From Rhynchopus sp. YZ270_cl-10 (lineage: Eukaryota > Euglenozoa > Diplonemea > Diplonemida > Diplonemidae), in assembly GCA_964035575.1 (NCBI GenBank), contig OZ037850.1:636001-700000 (forward strand): 64,000 bases of DNA, read 5' to 3'. Within the stretch, counting starts at the first letter, position 1, and every line of letters starts with the position of its first letter. A model generated the notes under the pieces. That model was not told where the DNA came from. It worked only from the letters and a program-made list of their open reading frames with translations, and made no database searches. This document shows positions 1-10,837 of the stretch, piece by piece. The translations under genes and the position numbers were made by a program.

Positions 1-767
1 AGACCACCCCAGCCGTACCACCCTCCGTGGAAGTCGGTGACAATGCGGTACATGGTGCCCAGCTCGTTCTCTGCGACCCACTGCCCGTCCTTCGCCTGGT
101 TGCCACCTCCCGGTGAGTAGGAGAGGATAAGCTCGGCACCGGCCTCACGCACACATTCAGAGAACATCTCAATCTCCGCTGTGTAGCAGGGCGCGCACAT
201 CATGCAGTCGGCTTTGATGAACTCCATGCCGTAGTCGGTGAAGATCTCCACCCTTGACTTGTAGTATGCCTTTGCTGCGGGGTGGGATGTGTTCACACCA
301 AGCCAGTTGTCCGACCAGAGGCATGTCCCGTTGATCTTGCCTCCAGTGGGGTTCTGGTCCACAAGCTGGTCCATGGTGTAGTTGGTTCCCTTGACGGGCA
401 GCTTGTTGAGCACACCTGGGAGGTGGAGGCCACGCATGGTCCATGCACCGAGCTTCATGCCCTTCTTCTTCAGCTGGGTGGTCAGGTCCTTCATGTCGGG
501 GAACCTGGTAGGGTCAGCAATGGGACGTCCGTACTCGTCAGTGTAGCCACCCGTCCATCCACCGTCAAGTGTGAAGATGTCATACCCGAACTGCTCCTGC
601 AGAATATCGGCAAGGTGCAGAACTGACGTTGTGTTGACCTTGTTTGCAATACCCTGGTCAAAGGTGTTGTATCCCTTCGGTGCAACGGGGGTCAGAAGCA
701 TCTTTGCCTCACTCCCCACAAGCAGCAGAGACGCAACAAATGGAACCCACATTGTGTTTGTGTACAT
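1..767 (-). CDS. Clan GH-D (GH27-like) alpha-galactosidase, N-terminal part
   Basis: The frame is open from a Met at 767 to the window edge (255 codons and two bases), so the gene continues to the left. An alternative Met lies at 752. Residues 6-21 (WVPFVASLLLVGSEA) look like a signal peptide, implying a secreted or lysosomal enzyme. The region then follows the GH27 barrel order: GYNTFD near 32-37, YDIFTLDGGW near 62-71, DEYGRPI with RFP near 77-90, KKGMKLGAW near 101-109, and FIKADCMM at 183-190, where D187 sits in the position of the catalytic nucleophile (K-x-D-C). YSPGGGNQA follows at 217-225. Known members remove terminal alpha-galactosyl groups from glycolipids or oligosaccharides. The acid/base residue would lie outside the window. 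Substrate is inferred only from the family; an alpha-N-acetylgalactosaminidase or plant-type relative cannot be excluded. Confidence 0.85.
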   Translation of the reverse strand, partial: MYTNTMWVPFVASLLLVGSEAKMLLTPVAPKGYNTFDQGIANKVNTTSVLHLADILQEQFGYDIFTLDGGWTGGYTDEYGRPIADPTRFPDMKDLTTQLKKKGMKLGAWTMRGLHLPGVLNKLPVKGTNYTMDQLVDQNPTGGKINGTCLWSDNWLGVNTSHPAAKAYYKSRVEIFTDYGMEFIKADCMMCAPCYTAEIEMFSECVREAGAELILSYSPGGGNQAKDGQWVAENELGTMYRIVTDFHGGWYGWGG

Positions 768-967
768 TACTATGTTATCTGTGGTGAGGTTCGAGCGAAG
801 TGGCCAATTGGGGCATGGTATCATTTCAGAAAACTCAAAACTATCTTTCTTTTTCTGGGGGCAAAAATCACACTTTTTTTTTTGTCTCCGCCACAGACGT
901 GAGACGTAACTCTATTATCTTTCCCCACTAGGAAGCTAGACCAACCACGTACCTCTCACCCTCTCCA

Positions 968-1687
968 TCAGATGAATTTATCGACGAAGGGAAGCATTTT
1001 GAACCACCATTCTTCGGCATACTGGGAGACATCGAAGACCATAGGACGTGATCCTTTGTAGAAGATGACCATGAAGGGGACCCCCACAACGCAGATGGTG
1101 AGCAAGAGCGAGATGGCAGCGAGGATGTGGGTGGGGATGTCCTCATCGTCTTCGTCGTCGAAATCATCCTCTGTCAGGGACCGCCATTTGAGCACCTCGC
1201 GCAGTGTCTGGATGAGACAGTCGTTCATGTCATCGGGCGAGATTCCTACCAAAACGTCTGACGCCTCGTCGGCCACTGCATGGTCCGCTAGACGTGGACA
1301 TCCCATCAAGGGTTCATAGTGTTTTCCCAGAAGCTCCGGTACAGGGCACTCAGTGTCCACGCACGCATGAAGTAAATCCCGTATGTCCACCCCACATTCC
1401 TCCAATGCAAACAGCAACGCCTTATCCCCCTTCACCCCTTTGATGGCAACCACCAGCTTCCCCCACCGCTTTTTCCAGAGGGTGGGCATCCCTGTCCCCC
1501 TGTCCTCAAGGATGTCGTGGAGCCTCTTATCCTTCTGCAGTGCTGGGTTTGGGGTGAAACGCGGTTTGTTCCCCGATTTTAGGGTAATTTTTCGCTTCTG
1601 AAGCGCCTCTTTGCTGGGACGGTGGTGGCGTGGCTGGCTTTGTACAGAGGCGTTCGCCATGGAAGGTGTTGTAGCTGCGTCGGGCAT
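968..1687 (-). CDS. Small tail-anchored-like membrane protein, function unknown
   Basis: This frame gives 239 residues from the Met at 1687 (MPDAATTPSM...). The frame is also open upstream to a Met at 1777, but the upstream extension is poorly coding-like and may include a leader intron (a TTATTCCAG acceptor lies just before). The first third is basic (KRKITLKSGNKPR). The middle contains a compact segment with WKKRWGKLVVAIKG and IRDLLHACV. An acidic run (TEDDFDDEDDEDI) precedes one strongly hydrophobic stretch (HILAAISLLLTICVVGVPF and on to IFY) about 50 residues from the C terminus. One membrane span with a short luminal or exterior tail is the simplest reading. I do not recognise the family. 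It is read away from the plus-strand gene at 2239, so the two may share an upstream region. Confidence 0.6.
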   Translation of the reverse strand: MPDAATTPSMANASVQSQPRHHRPSKEALQKRKITLKSGNKPRFTPNPALQKDKRLHDILEDRGTGMPTLWKKRWGKLVVAIKGVKGDKALLFALEECGVDIRDLLHACVDTECPVPELLGKHYEPLMGCPRLADHAVADEASDVLVGISPDDMNDCLIQTLREVLKWRSLTEDDFDDEDDEDIPTHILAAISLLLTICVVGVPFMVIFYKGSRPMVFDVSQYAEEWWFKMLPFVDKFI

Positions 1688-2238
1688 TGTGTCAAATCTG
1701 TTTGGGGATTCCTTAGTACGGAACCACCCAATGTGTGTCCTGGAATAAATGCGGGTAGAAATATTGAGAAATAACAAAAAAAGCTGCAGTCTCTTTTCGT
1801 TCTTCCTTGCTTGGGGACAGAGCAGCCCCCCTCTCTACCAAGTGAACTAATGGTAATCCCCCCCTCCCACCACCCCCCTAACCCCATTCCCTGGTTGTCC
1901 GCTGAGCGCAAGAGCCAGCGTTGCTGTGGTATTTTGAAAGGGCTGCGGTATGCAAATCTATTGGCCGTCGGTTGCTCGTGCCGCCTCAGGTCCTCTACCA
2001 CCAGGCATTAGCTGTAAAGGAAGGAAGTTAAGATGAATATGCCGCATGTGCACATATCTCGTAAGGATGTAAACATGGATTAAGTATAGAAGCATAGAAA
2101 AGCTTTGTAAGTTTGTAGCTGAGATCGTATCAGATTACACGCAGTTTACACTCAGGGTAGATTCGGTAAAGAGAAAACTTAATAAGATGATCCTAAGCTG
2201 TGGTCACCTATGAATTTGTATTGGATAACAAATGAGAT
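1688..2238. promoter_or_regulatory. Divergent intergenic region
   Basis: About 550 bases separate the starts of the minus-strand membrane-protein gene and the plus-strand gene at 2239. The left half is GC-rich with runs of C; the right half (about 2030-2238) is AT-rich. No convincing TATA box or other named site could be picked out. Open frames here look like shadows. Calling it a shared promoter region is inference from the divergent layout alone. Confidence 0.35.
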
Positions 2239-4090
2239 ATGTCAGATAGACCCCCTGATGTTGTGTGGACCCCCAAGGCACACCCTCAGCAACCACAGGG
2301 TGTTGTGAGTGACGACAAGGACGTGGAGTCAGCTGACAATTCTGTGAGTGTGGCAGACTCGGATGACTCTGCGAGTGTGACTGACTCGGACGACACTGTT
2401 GCCAGTGCTGGCACTGCAGATGACGCAGACGTCACACCACAATCCAACAAGGTTCGTATTTGTTTTTTTATCCCCCATAAGGGTAGGCACACTTTTTTTT
2501 TTGTTTAATGCTCGCGCGCGCGGAAAATTTTGAGATTCCAAAAAAAAAAAACATGGAAGAAAAAAAAACATTGCCTTACGTCAACAGGTTATCTTGACTT
2601 TCCCTCCCGTCTTCCTCCACGGGAAAAATCAACCAAATATCTTCGAACACAGAATCCTCCATATACGAGTGGGTCACATGATATAATTCTATCATGTGAC
2701 CCCACCGTGGAGAGCAATCGGCTCGCGCATCAAAAGAAAGCAGAGAAAAGGGGAAAAGAAAAAGACAAAAGTTGGGTACCGTGCGCCTGCGGCGCTACCT
2801 GTTCCCAGTCAGGAACGCCACAATTTTATCCGAATTTGGATTTTCCGACCTGAAAATGACCCTTGTTTATGAGGATGGGTTCATATTTTGTGGAAATTTA
2901 TGCCACTAAAATTTTGCCGATTTTTCTGTATATCCCCCACCACAGAACGAGCGGATTCTGGAAATGCCTATCGCGGCATGTTTGGGCTGAAAACCCACTG
3001 TTTTTTCAAGGAAAAAAATTGCTTCCCGATGTCGGAATTTTCCGGAAAATTTCCAGAATTAGAAAACAGCCTGGCTTCGATGTTTTATTTTTGCTGTGTA
3101 TCTGTGTGTGTGTTTTTTTTTCTTTGTGTGTTTTTTTCTGCGCGCGCGCGCGGAACTTTTTGGGACCCGACCGAGCATTAAACAAAAAAAAAAGTGTGCC
3201 TACCCTACAGTCCCGGCTATATTGTATAGGCTCTTAAATGGGGAGTTTGTATTTATACGGGTTCCTATTTCGTGAATATTTAATTTATTTTTGTAACGCT
3301 GCAAATTTTTCCAAATAATTATTTAATTTTTGTGGCGGGCCCGCTTGGGCCCGCCATGTCTGCCTGCGGCGCGACCGTAGGGAGCGCCGCAGGCAGACGG
3401 TACGGTACAGTACGGAGAAGCTGGGTCAGGGCGGCCCGGCGGGGAGGGGCGGGGCGTCGGAGGACCCTGCGACGTAGTACGCCCCTATCCCCTGAATGTC
3501 GGCAGCGACATTCTCCACCAGCGCCACGTCTTCGGCCTGCGCCTCGGACACCTCAATAGCCACTGTGGCCGTCATCCCCGCCATTTCGAGGGAGATGTTG
3601 TTCCACTCATATTATAGTTTTGTGAAGGAGTGTGTGTGGGGTCAATGGTAGTAAACTGGGTTTCGTGGGTCACTAAAAAACGAGGTTTTTATTTCGTGAA
3701 TAATTAATTAATTTTTGGCGGCTTCACGAAATAGAAACCCGGATTATTATAGTCGGGACTGTAAACTAAAATGCACAGAAATGGATCGCAAATGGGCAGA
3801 AGAGAGACGAGAACTGGCAAGATTTCTCGGCCTTGTACGAGCTGGATTGCCCACAATCATGGGAGTTCCCGCCACCGCAAAGCCGGGAAAGCTCTTTCAC
3901 TTTTGAAAAATGGTGCCAGGAGAAAACTGGGGTGAAGAATGTGTCTTACACACAGGATCACCTACTTGCATACTCCAAGAAGCATGCACGCGCACAACCA
4001 GCCACTACTGCATTTGCTGTACTTACTGCCCCGGAATTAGCGCTGTTCTGCGTAGCAAGGGTAAAATGCCCGCTCACAAGCAGGTTGTGA
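2239..4090 (+). CDS. Two-exon gene of unknown function with a transposon-filled intron
   Basis: Exon 1 (2239-2451, 71 codons) encodes an acidic Ser/Asp-rich N terminus with two near repeats of the type VADSDDSASVTDSDD. It ends in AAG followed by a GTTCGT donor. Exon 2 (3779-4090) follows an ATGCACAG acceptor and stays in phase, giving about 174 residues in total, with a folded-looking part (WCQEKTGVKNVSYTQDHLLA, then TTAFAVLTAPELALF). The intron spans 1,327 bases, of which all but about 45 belong to two nested MITEs (2481-3205 and 3208-3761); without them it would be an ordinary short intron. I do not recognise the protein. The DHLLAY...TTAFAVL part distantly recalls the core-binding fold of tyrosine recombinases, which I consider weak. 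A further coding-like frame at 4066-4194 may belong to the same gene, but the link is unresolved. Confidence 0.55.
2481..3205. mobile_element. PIF/Harbinger-like MITE inside an intron
   Basis: The two ends are perfect 34-bp inverted repeats starting GGGTAGGCACAC, followed by ten T and GTTTAATGCTCG. The left end is preceded by TAA (2478-2480). When the neighbouring element at 3208-3761 and its duplicated TA are removed, the right end is followed by TAA as well. A 3-bp TWA target duplication with G-rich ends is typical of PIF/Harbinger. The 725-bp interior has no credible coding sequence, so the element is non-autonomous. It contains a hairpin near 2675-2705 with the arm GGGTCACATGATA and runs of alternating CG next to both inverted repeats. 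Confidence 0.75.
3208..3761. mobile_element. Tc1/mariner-like MITE inserted in the flank of the previous element
   Basis: The left end reads CAGTCCCGGCTATA and the right end reads TATAGTCGGGACTG. Both are flanked by TA (3206-3207 and 3762-3763), the target duplication of Tc1/mariner elements. A second inverted match lies further in (GGGTTCCTATTTCGTGAA against TTCACGAAATAGAAACCC). The centre has a GC-rich hairpin (about 3358-3398, arm GTCTGCCTGCGGCGC). At 554 bp with no coding sequence it is non-autonomous. It landed in the TAA duplication at the right edge of the Harbinger-like element, so it is the younger of the two. Confidence 0.75.
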
Positions 4091-4194
4091 TGTACCTCAA
4101 GAGAGTTGAGGAGAAACAGGCAGCGGCCGGAGAGGCGACGGTCGAATCACACTTCTTCACCAAAGAACAAGAGATGGGGTTCCTTAACCACTGA
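4066..4194 (+). CDS. Short coding-like frame next to the 2239-4090 gene
   Basis: Forty-two codons from the ATG at 4066 to a stop read KMPAHKQVVMYLKRVEEKQ then ATVESHFFTKEQEMGFLNH. The sequence is coding-like with mixed charge. It overlaps the end of the previous exon in another frame, and no ordinary intron fits between them. It may be the true C terminus of that gene reached by unusual splicing or after a sequencing error, or a remnant. I cannot decide from the sequence. Confidence 0.3.
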   Translation: MPAHKQVVMYLKRVEEKQAAAGEATVESHFFTKEQEMGFLNH

Positions 4195-4305
4195 CTTCTC
4201 AAAAAGAAAACTCGACTTCAGGGAGGACAAGCGAGGTGTCTACACGTTATCCATCATTCAAAACAAAAAACAAAACCCCCCCAGAAAGCAAAGGAAGAAA
4301 CATAC

Positions 4306-4804
4306 CAACGCTATTTGCTTTGAGTTTAGCAGCACAGTGTCGAGTTTGGTTTTCTTGTATTCCCCTGTCGCCGTTTGTTCAAACTCTGTCACGTCTTTCA
4401 ACACAAGGTCTGTAGGAGGTGTACGGGGCATACATGCAAATAAGGTTTGAGGGGTCTCGGGAGTCGGGTACTTACAGTCACCAAAAACAGGGATGCATGC
4501 ACTACACCCTCTGGAGGGGTCAAAAGCTGATCGAAACGATCCCAGGAACCAGGAACTGAAGGGGCATCCGGGGGGGTCGGGAGGCACCCTTATGTACACC
4601 CTTGGTGCGGGGGTGCCTTTCCATTTACTTCAGAGGCAGTTTCAGTGGGGGTGGTGTTCGTCAAAAAAAGGGGGAGTTGTTCATGTACATACTCAAGTAG
4701 TCGTCAAATCCCATCAGCAGCCCCACAAACTCTCTGCTGTTCTTGTTGACAACCCAGATCTGCGAGTTCACGCATTTTTCTATCATTTCCATCGGAAGAA
4801 ACAT
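4306..4804 (-). CDS. LSM5: LSm5, Sm-like ring subunit (last exon not placed)
   Basis: Exon a runs 4804-4693 and encodes MFLPMEMIEKCVNSQIWVVN, then KNSREFVGLLMGFDDYL. Its donor is GTATGT. Exon b runs 4409-4306 after a CTCCTACAG acceptor and encodes LVLKDVTEFEQTATGEY, then KLDTVLLNSKQIAL, ending at a second GTATGT donor. Joined in phase they give GFDDYLNLVLKDVTEFE, which matches the Sm1 core of human LSm5 (GFDDFVNMVLEDVTEFE), and the Sm2 strand KLDTVLLNSKQIAL. LSm5 sits in the LSm2-8 ring on U6 snRNA in the nucleus and in LSm1-7 in mRNA decay. The short C-terminal exon is not certain; a TAG acceptor near 4235 is a candidate. An upstream acceptor-like CAAAACAG near 4840 suggests a leader intron or a small first exon. 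The 283-bp intron a-b holds no gene. Confidence 0.85.
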
Positions 4805-5133
4805 TGTGTATTCCCTTAGTGTCCCAACCCTAAACCTCTGTTTTGAAGAAAAAAATGGAAATGCAATCAAGACACAACAGGAGATGAGAAGATGGAAGAC
4901 CAAACGGAGGGAATACAAAGGGAAACGAGGGGAGGTGGTTCGTATTCGTTCCCCGCCCACTGTCTTCTTATTGCACTCCGGTTAAAAACCACGTTTTTTT
5001 CTTCTTTTCTTATCTTATTTTCACACGATTTGCTTGAGCATTTTTTTTCCGCTCCCACTCCCCCCACACACACCCTGCTCGCACACTCTTGAGGAAACAC
5101 TTCCTCCCCTCCCCCCTGCCTTCTAAGGCACTA

Positions 5134-8100
5134 TCAAGCATCACCTTGGGGCGGTTTTTTCACAACAATTTTGGTGTGAGAATGGTAGACCTTCAGTGGG
5201 ATGTAGTTGGACGGAGAGCTGGGACGGGAAAGGCGGATGGTTGGACAGAGGACACTTCCGTAGACGATGGGGGCGAGGTGGATGGTGAAGGAGACATGGG
5301 GGGTTTCCTTGGTGAGCTGCATCTTTTGTCTGAAATAGCCGACAATGGTCCATTGGGTGAGAATTATGTTCAGTGATGCAAAAAAGTCGCCACTAATGTC
5401 ACCGTCCGGGTCCGCCAACTCAACGCTCATATGAAAGGCAAGCGGCTTTCCTACGTAGATGTTCTGCGGGTTGTCCTCTGAAAGGCAGATCCGTGCACGC
5501 ACAGCTTCGAACACAGGTGGCGTCCACGTCGCTCTTCCACAGTGAAATGTGTTCACAGCATCCGGTGGTGCACCTTGCGAACGGTACTTCAGGCTGACAT
5601 ACAAACTGTGCATAGGAAGTGAAATTTGAGAAGACATTTTAAACATAAAGCCTCACATTAACTTACTGTTCAAAAAACTCAAGACGTCCACAAAGAAGTT
5701 TGGATTTGGCAGATTTTGGGCACTTCGCCACTTTTGGACGATTACATAAAAGACGTAAACCTTTTGCAAAACCATACCAACAGTCGCGTTTGGGGATGAG
5801 CCCATTTTCGTAGCGGGAACGGCTTGTGGTGAGGGAAATGACTTTGCAGGTGACTTTCCCTTTGGTGACGAGGTGGGTCTCATTCTGTGGGCGGACGACA
5901 TGGTAGGCGGGTGCGGCCCCCGCGTCGGAACCGTCGTCGCTGCTGTCAGGGTTGTCGTCGTCACGGATTTTGATGAGCATCTCCTCTTGCGCCAGACCGT
6001 GGAAGCCTCTGAACCCCGCAACACACTCCAACAACTCTATCTGCGTCTCTAGCAAACATTCAATCAATACCTACAGACACAAGAGAAGGTTTTGGTTGTG
6101 TTCAATGACAAAATACAGATAAGGAATAAAGAGAAGTAGGTGCCTTTCAACTTCATATAGTAATGATAAACGAAAGTGATACTGCATAGAAATACCTGAA
6201 TGCAAACAGTCTCTTCAAATGGCCGTGCCTGCAAGCTCACCGCAAACGGGGTGTCAAAAGGGAGATTGAAACGCAGGCTGCTGCTCAAGAAGGGCGGGTT
6301 CTGTTGTGGGTGGTATTTGAGTAATAAGCCAAGTGTAAAGTGTGGTGCAATCAATGTGTAGGTGTGGGTGTAATACATTGGTATGCAATGTAATTCCGTG
6401 GTTAGCATGGCCAAAGGTACCTGAAAAAGCCCTGATTCCTCTCTATTCGACCGCTATCTTAAAATTTATCGGAGAAAATCCCCAAAAAGTAAAGTAAACA
6501 CACCTCCAACCTCTTCTCCAATTGGTAGACGAAGCTGACGGTGAATGCCCGGTGGTAAATTGTGGGTGGGAGTGGGAGAAGGAGGTCCCAGGACTCTGGC
6601 TCCGGCGCTGTGGTGTCGATGCAGATGAAGAAGAGCTCGTGTGGATAGACATCGCAGGGGAGCACGGTGACGTTGTCTGTGCTGCCGTGCAGACTGCTGG
6701 CCAGCACATCGGGGTTGGTAAACGTGAGGGTGGTGAAGTTGTCCTGCGCGCTGTTCCTTGGGCTGCTTGTGGCGTTTTGGTTGTCAATTCTGAGCGTAAC
6801 ACCCCCATCGCTGCCATGTGTAGCCGTCCCGCTCCGCGACACCCCCTCAAGCACAACAAAACCAATCACCTGAGTCCCCGAAGGTGCGTCCGGAACAGTA
6901 GCAACAGCAGTACCAAACTCCGGCACAAAGCTTGTTCCAGCCTCCAAAGTAGGAAATTCGCCGATATCAGAAGTGAACCCCGTCTTGCAGATCCGCAGCG
7001 TAAAGGAGTCGTCTGTGTTGCTGAAGCGGTGGCTCTGTGCATTGATGCTGCAGTCAACAAGGTTGAGGACACAGTACTCCGGCCAGAAGCCTTCCGTCAC
7101 CTTGATCGCAAGCCCCTGTTTTAAGGTAGACTCGTTGCTGCGTAAAATGCTTGCGGACCTGCTCGTCGTGGTGTTGGGACAGCTGAACAAATGGTTTCCT
7201 CTTAAATTCTGTGCCGGTGATGGGGACAGGTGTGCACGAGTTGCAGGAACAAACTCCGCCACTTTGACATCTGCATCCGGCAACGGGTCGGTTTCGGGGA
7301 CGAGGAGTGGCGAGGCTGAGGCAGACGGCAGTGCAGGCGACACTGGGCTCGCACTCGGGGATTCGTCATCGGACACTGTCAGCACGTCTTTGTCATTTGT
7401 TTGCGATGGGCTTCGTCCTGAGGATGCCATCCGGGAACGCTTTCCATCCATCTCCTGCACATCCTCCGCAGCTGGAGACACAGTGTACAGCCCGTGCACC
7501 CCGCGACCAACGTTGTCGTGCACCTCGCCTGGCTTGAGCCCGTCAAACGAAACTGTCTTGGGACCAAACGCCTGTCGCAGTGTCAACGACCTCCCGTCCT
7601 CGTCACCCTCGGACATAGTCACCTGCAGCGACCCACCTGTGTACACCGCTGCCGCTGTTGGCTCACCTTCGCACATCAGAACGACCTCTGTGGTGCCGGT
7701 GGAGACTGCCCGCAGCACAGAAGTGGCGGCGTTGAGTGTGAGGCAGACGTCCTGCGACGACAGCTCGTCGTCTCCGTCGCGTGGCGAGGGTGGGTTCGAC
7801 TGCTGCGGGGAGGGCGGGTGCGACACGGAGCGGCGGTGTGCCAGCAGCGCACTGCGCTTCTTCTCCTCCAGCAGGTCTGATATATTTTCAAATGCCCCTG
7901 ACGCCGCTGCCCGATCTGATGCACGCTTCGGGCTTCCCTTCGGCGAGTTTGCAAGAGAGATGCTTCGCTGGCTGGACACGCCACGCCGCTCCGAGTAGCG
8001 ACTGCCCCGTCGCGAGGACGGCGCTACCCCCACCGACTCCTCTACACCCTTGAGCTGCACGCAGCATTGGATCTTGTACTTCGCGAGCACGTCCTCGGGG

Positions 8101-10837
8101 AGCGGGAACAGCAGCTTGATTTCCGCTTGCACTGCGTTGTTTCTGTTGAAGCTTGCAGGCTCCTCTGAGGTGAGCTTCGCTGACACAATGTTCGCAAACG
8201 GCGACAGCGGCAGCGGGAAGCGCGTCACAGTTGCTACCTTCTCCGATGTGGCGAGCAGCAGCCCCAAGAAGTGGTTCTTGTCCTCAAGCGTGACGCCCTC
8301 CTCCAGATCTGACGACAGCAAGTGTAGCAGCGTGCAGCCCCACAGCCGCAGAAGACGTTTCTTGCTGCGCTCGCTGTCCCCGTTTCCGTTCTGTGCAGGC
8401 GCGCTGTTGTTGACGTATAGACTGTTGTTGAGGGACGCCACACTCAGCAGCATTGTACTCGAGGAGTTGTCTGTGTCAAGCTCCCCAAAGGTGGACTTCT
8501 TCCTGGGGGGCAGTGGAGGCGACTTGAAGGCTGACGCAGGGGAGTTGAACGGCACGTCTTCGTCGCTGTCGACAATTTTCATAAGAAGTGTGACCAGGTC
8601 TTTGCGTGCACGGATCGACAGCTTCGTCCACTGGTACGACTCGTAATGGGTGATCTGCCGCTGCTGCAGCGAAATGCAAACACCCAGATACCCACAGACC
8701 GATAATGTGGGTAAAATTTCACGCTCAAGGCCACGTAGGGCATGGATCCTCCCTGAGATCTCATTGTTCTTGATAGAGTGCATGCAGAACGAGAGGAACA
8801 GCTCGTCGAACGCTTCCTGTGAGGAGAGTGCAGGGAAGTTCAGCGGATGCGACACACGCGCTTCCTCTTCGTCCTCTTCGTGCTCGTTGGCCTCTGGCGC
8901 CTTCCACAGCTCCGGCAGATTAAGAACAGACTGCGGATCAGAAAACTTTGCTGTAGATGACTCGATCGACTGAATATCATTATAAATGATCAATCCGTGA
9001 AGGCGACCAAGCAAAGCGAGGGACTCTCTTGATTGCTGAACGGTCTCAATGTACGCAGAGTGCACTGCCTCTCGTAGTGACATATAAGAAGCGCTTTTCG
9101 AGTACATCAACATGTGGCTGGTGCTGCCGCCTTCGAGACAGCCCTTCCGCAACAGCTCATCCACACCATCGCATGTGTCCGCCATGGACGACGATGTAAC
9201 AGCAAGGTTGTCTGTGCTCTCGTCTACGAGGGTGGGTGGTGTCATGCGGCCTGGGGTCGTAGTGCCGCCTGCGCGCTCCCTGGTGAACCCTGGAAGGCTC
9301 TGCATACACTCCTCCGCATCGCAGACACCTTCGTTGCTGTGGACGGAGTCTACCCGCGACATCCCCTTCACTGTGCTGGTCTTTGTGTTCCCACTCCGCC
9401 GCAGCTCCCACATCGAAAGCATATTCGCAAACGAAAGCTGGCACGCAAAAGCAATCGATATTTTAACCTCATCTTTGATCTCTCTGTTCTGGAGCGACTT
9501 CAGGAGACGGGGCAGCCAAACCCTCGAGAACAACGACGCAATCTTTGTCGGGCAGCGTTGAAGACTAATCCTGGACGAGACTTGCCGCAAAAAGAAAACA
9601 GTACGGATGTTCATCTCGCTGAGAATCTCTGTCTGCGTGGGTGAAGCCAAGGCTTGGGGTGAAGTGGGAGAAGAAGCAGCGGCAGCAGCAATCTGCGCAG
9701 GAGAGGGGAGCGTGGATGATGACGAGTCGGACCGCTGGTGTGATCGCTGCTCTTGGTGTTTGAGTGCGTCCAAAATAGGTTTGCAGTTGTTTTCCGACAC
9801 ATCGGTTGAAAATAGCGCAAAGTATCCTGCAATATCGGGCACATAGTCATCTTGCACCCCACTTTTGTGAAACGACCTGCTGATCTGTGGCGCCTGCAAA
9901 CCTTCTAATGTGGAAGCCACTTTGTTGTACGTTGCTGCCGCCTCGTCTGACAATCCAAACTGTTTCTGCAAAAACCCAATCTCATCCATAGTGGAGAGGT
10001 ACGGACATATGTTCGATCTGAGTATGAGGCGCTGTGCTTGGTTCAGCCTCTCCTGTAGTCTGCTTAAAAAAGAAGCAAAAATACATCCACGGATTTCACG
10101 TACAAGCTCCTTGCTATCGCGGACGTGCCACAAACAGATAAGCTTCTGTTTCAGCTTTTCCCTTAACTTCCCTTCCGCATCCATAAGCTTTTGCTTGGCT
10201 TGGTCAATCGGACTTTTTTTCGAAAAGAGGGTTTCGAGTGCTCCCTTTTTGTCTTCCTTAACAAGCTTTGCTGGCGCGGCGGGCTGTTGTATCAGAGTGG
10301 GGTGTACCAACACAATGAGATACTCACCTCCATTCAACCGCTGCGACCAGTCCATCAACTCTGTTCTACGTGTTCTGGTGTCCGAAACCAGATCGGCATT
10401 TAGCAACTTCAGGTGAAGAAAGGGTGCCTTGCAAACACCAAGAGACGCATCGGCCGTGAACTGCGAGGACGGGGTTTTTTCTACTTCATAGCTGAGGCTC
10501 AAACGCTTGATCACATATCTGTTGTTGTCAGGTGGCACTGTGACAGGATGCAGGTGGGGCTGACTCGATGGCGGGCAGTTCACATGGTCTTCAATCAACG
10601 GCCACATGTCATCGCTATCGTGAACCAAGACCTTCGGGCGCTCTCTCCTGTAAAGTAAAGAACAGAATAAATATAGAATGTTCGTCATTGTGGGTTATCG
10701 TAATTGGAACAAATAACCATCTGACAGACTGGAAGAGTGTTCGTGCATCAAAATAATCACATTTCTTCTTCTCCAAACAATATAAAGAACAAATCATTGG
10801 GCATGACATACGTTGCTTCCTTCTGCGTCCGACTCAT
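5134..10837 (-). CDS. TRAPPC10: TRAPPC10/Trs130 subunit of the TRAPP II tethering complex, five exons
   Basis: Exons read 10837-10812, 10647-6504, 6420-6196, 6070-5778 and 5605-5134. Donors are GTATGT, GTGTGT, GTATTT and GTATGG, acceptors end CAG or TAG, and all phases agree, giving 1,719 residues. The N-terminal part carries the TRAPPC10 signature FLHLKLLNADL near 85-95 and EYLIVLVHP near 117-125. Later come LREKLKQKLICLW, RLQERLNQAQ, FFLRQVSSRISLQRCPTKIA and solenoid-like helices. The C-terminal exons give the gryphon-like beta region: PFDTPFAVSLQARPFEETVC, LYVSLKYRSQG and QWTIVGYFRQKMQL, which aligns with SNWAVCGKSCGVISM of human TRAPPC10. TRAPP II acts at the trans-Golgi as a Rab exchange factor and tether. 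Compared with human TRAPPC10 (about 1,260 residues) it is longer because of Ser/Pro/Ala-rich inserts, notably around residues 330-365 and 880-1180. A TAA in frame upstream supports the start. Exon 4-5 joining is the least certain. Confidence 0.88.

Noticed and set aside
4258-4599. A 113-codon minus frame read as one protein
   Set aside because: Only the middle part (LVLKDVTEFE to KQIAL) is coding; the beginning is the LSM5 intron and the end runs past the GTATGT donor.
6522-9644. Long plus-strand frames (up to 341 codons) opposite TRAPPC10
   Set aside because: They are antisense shadows of a conserved GC-rich coding exon; the minus strand carries the recognisable family motifs.
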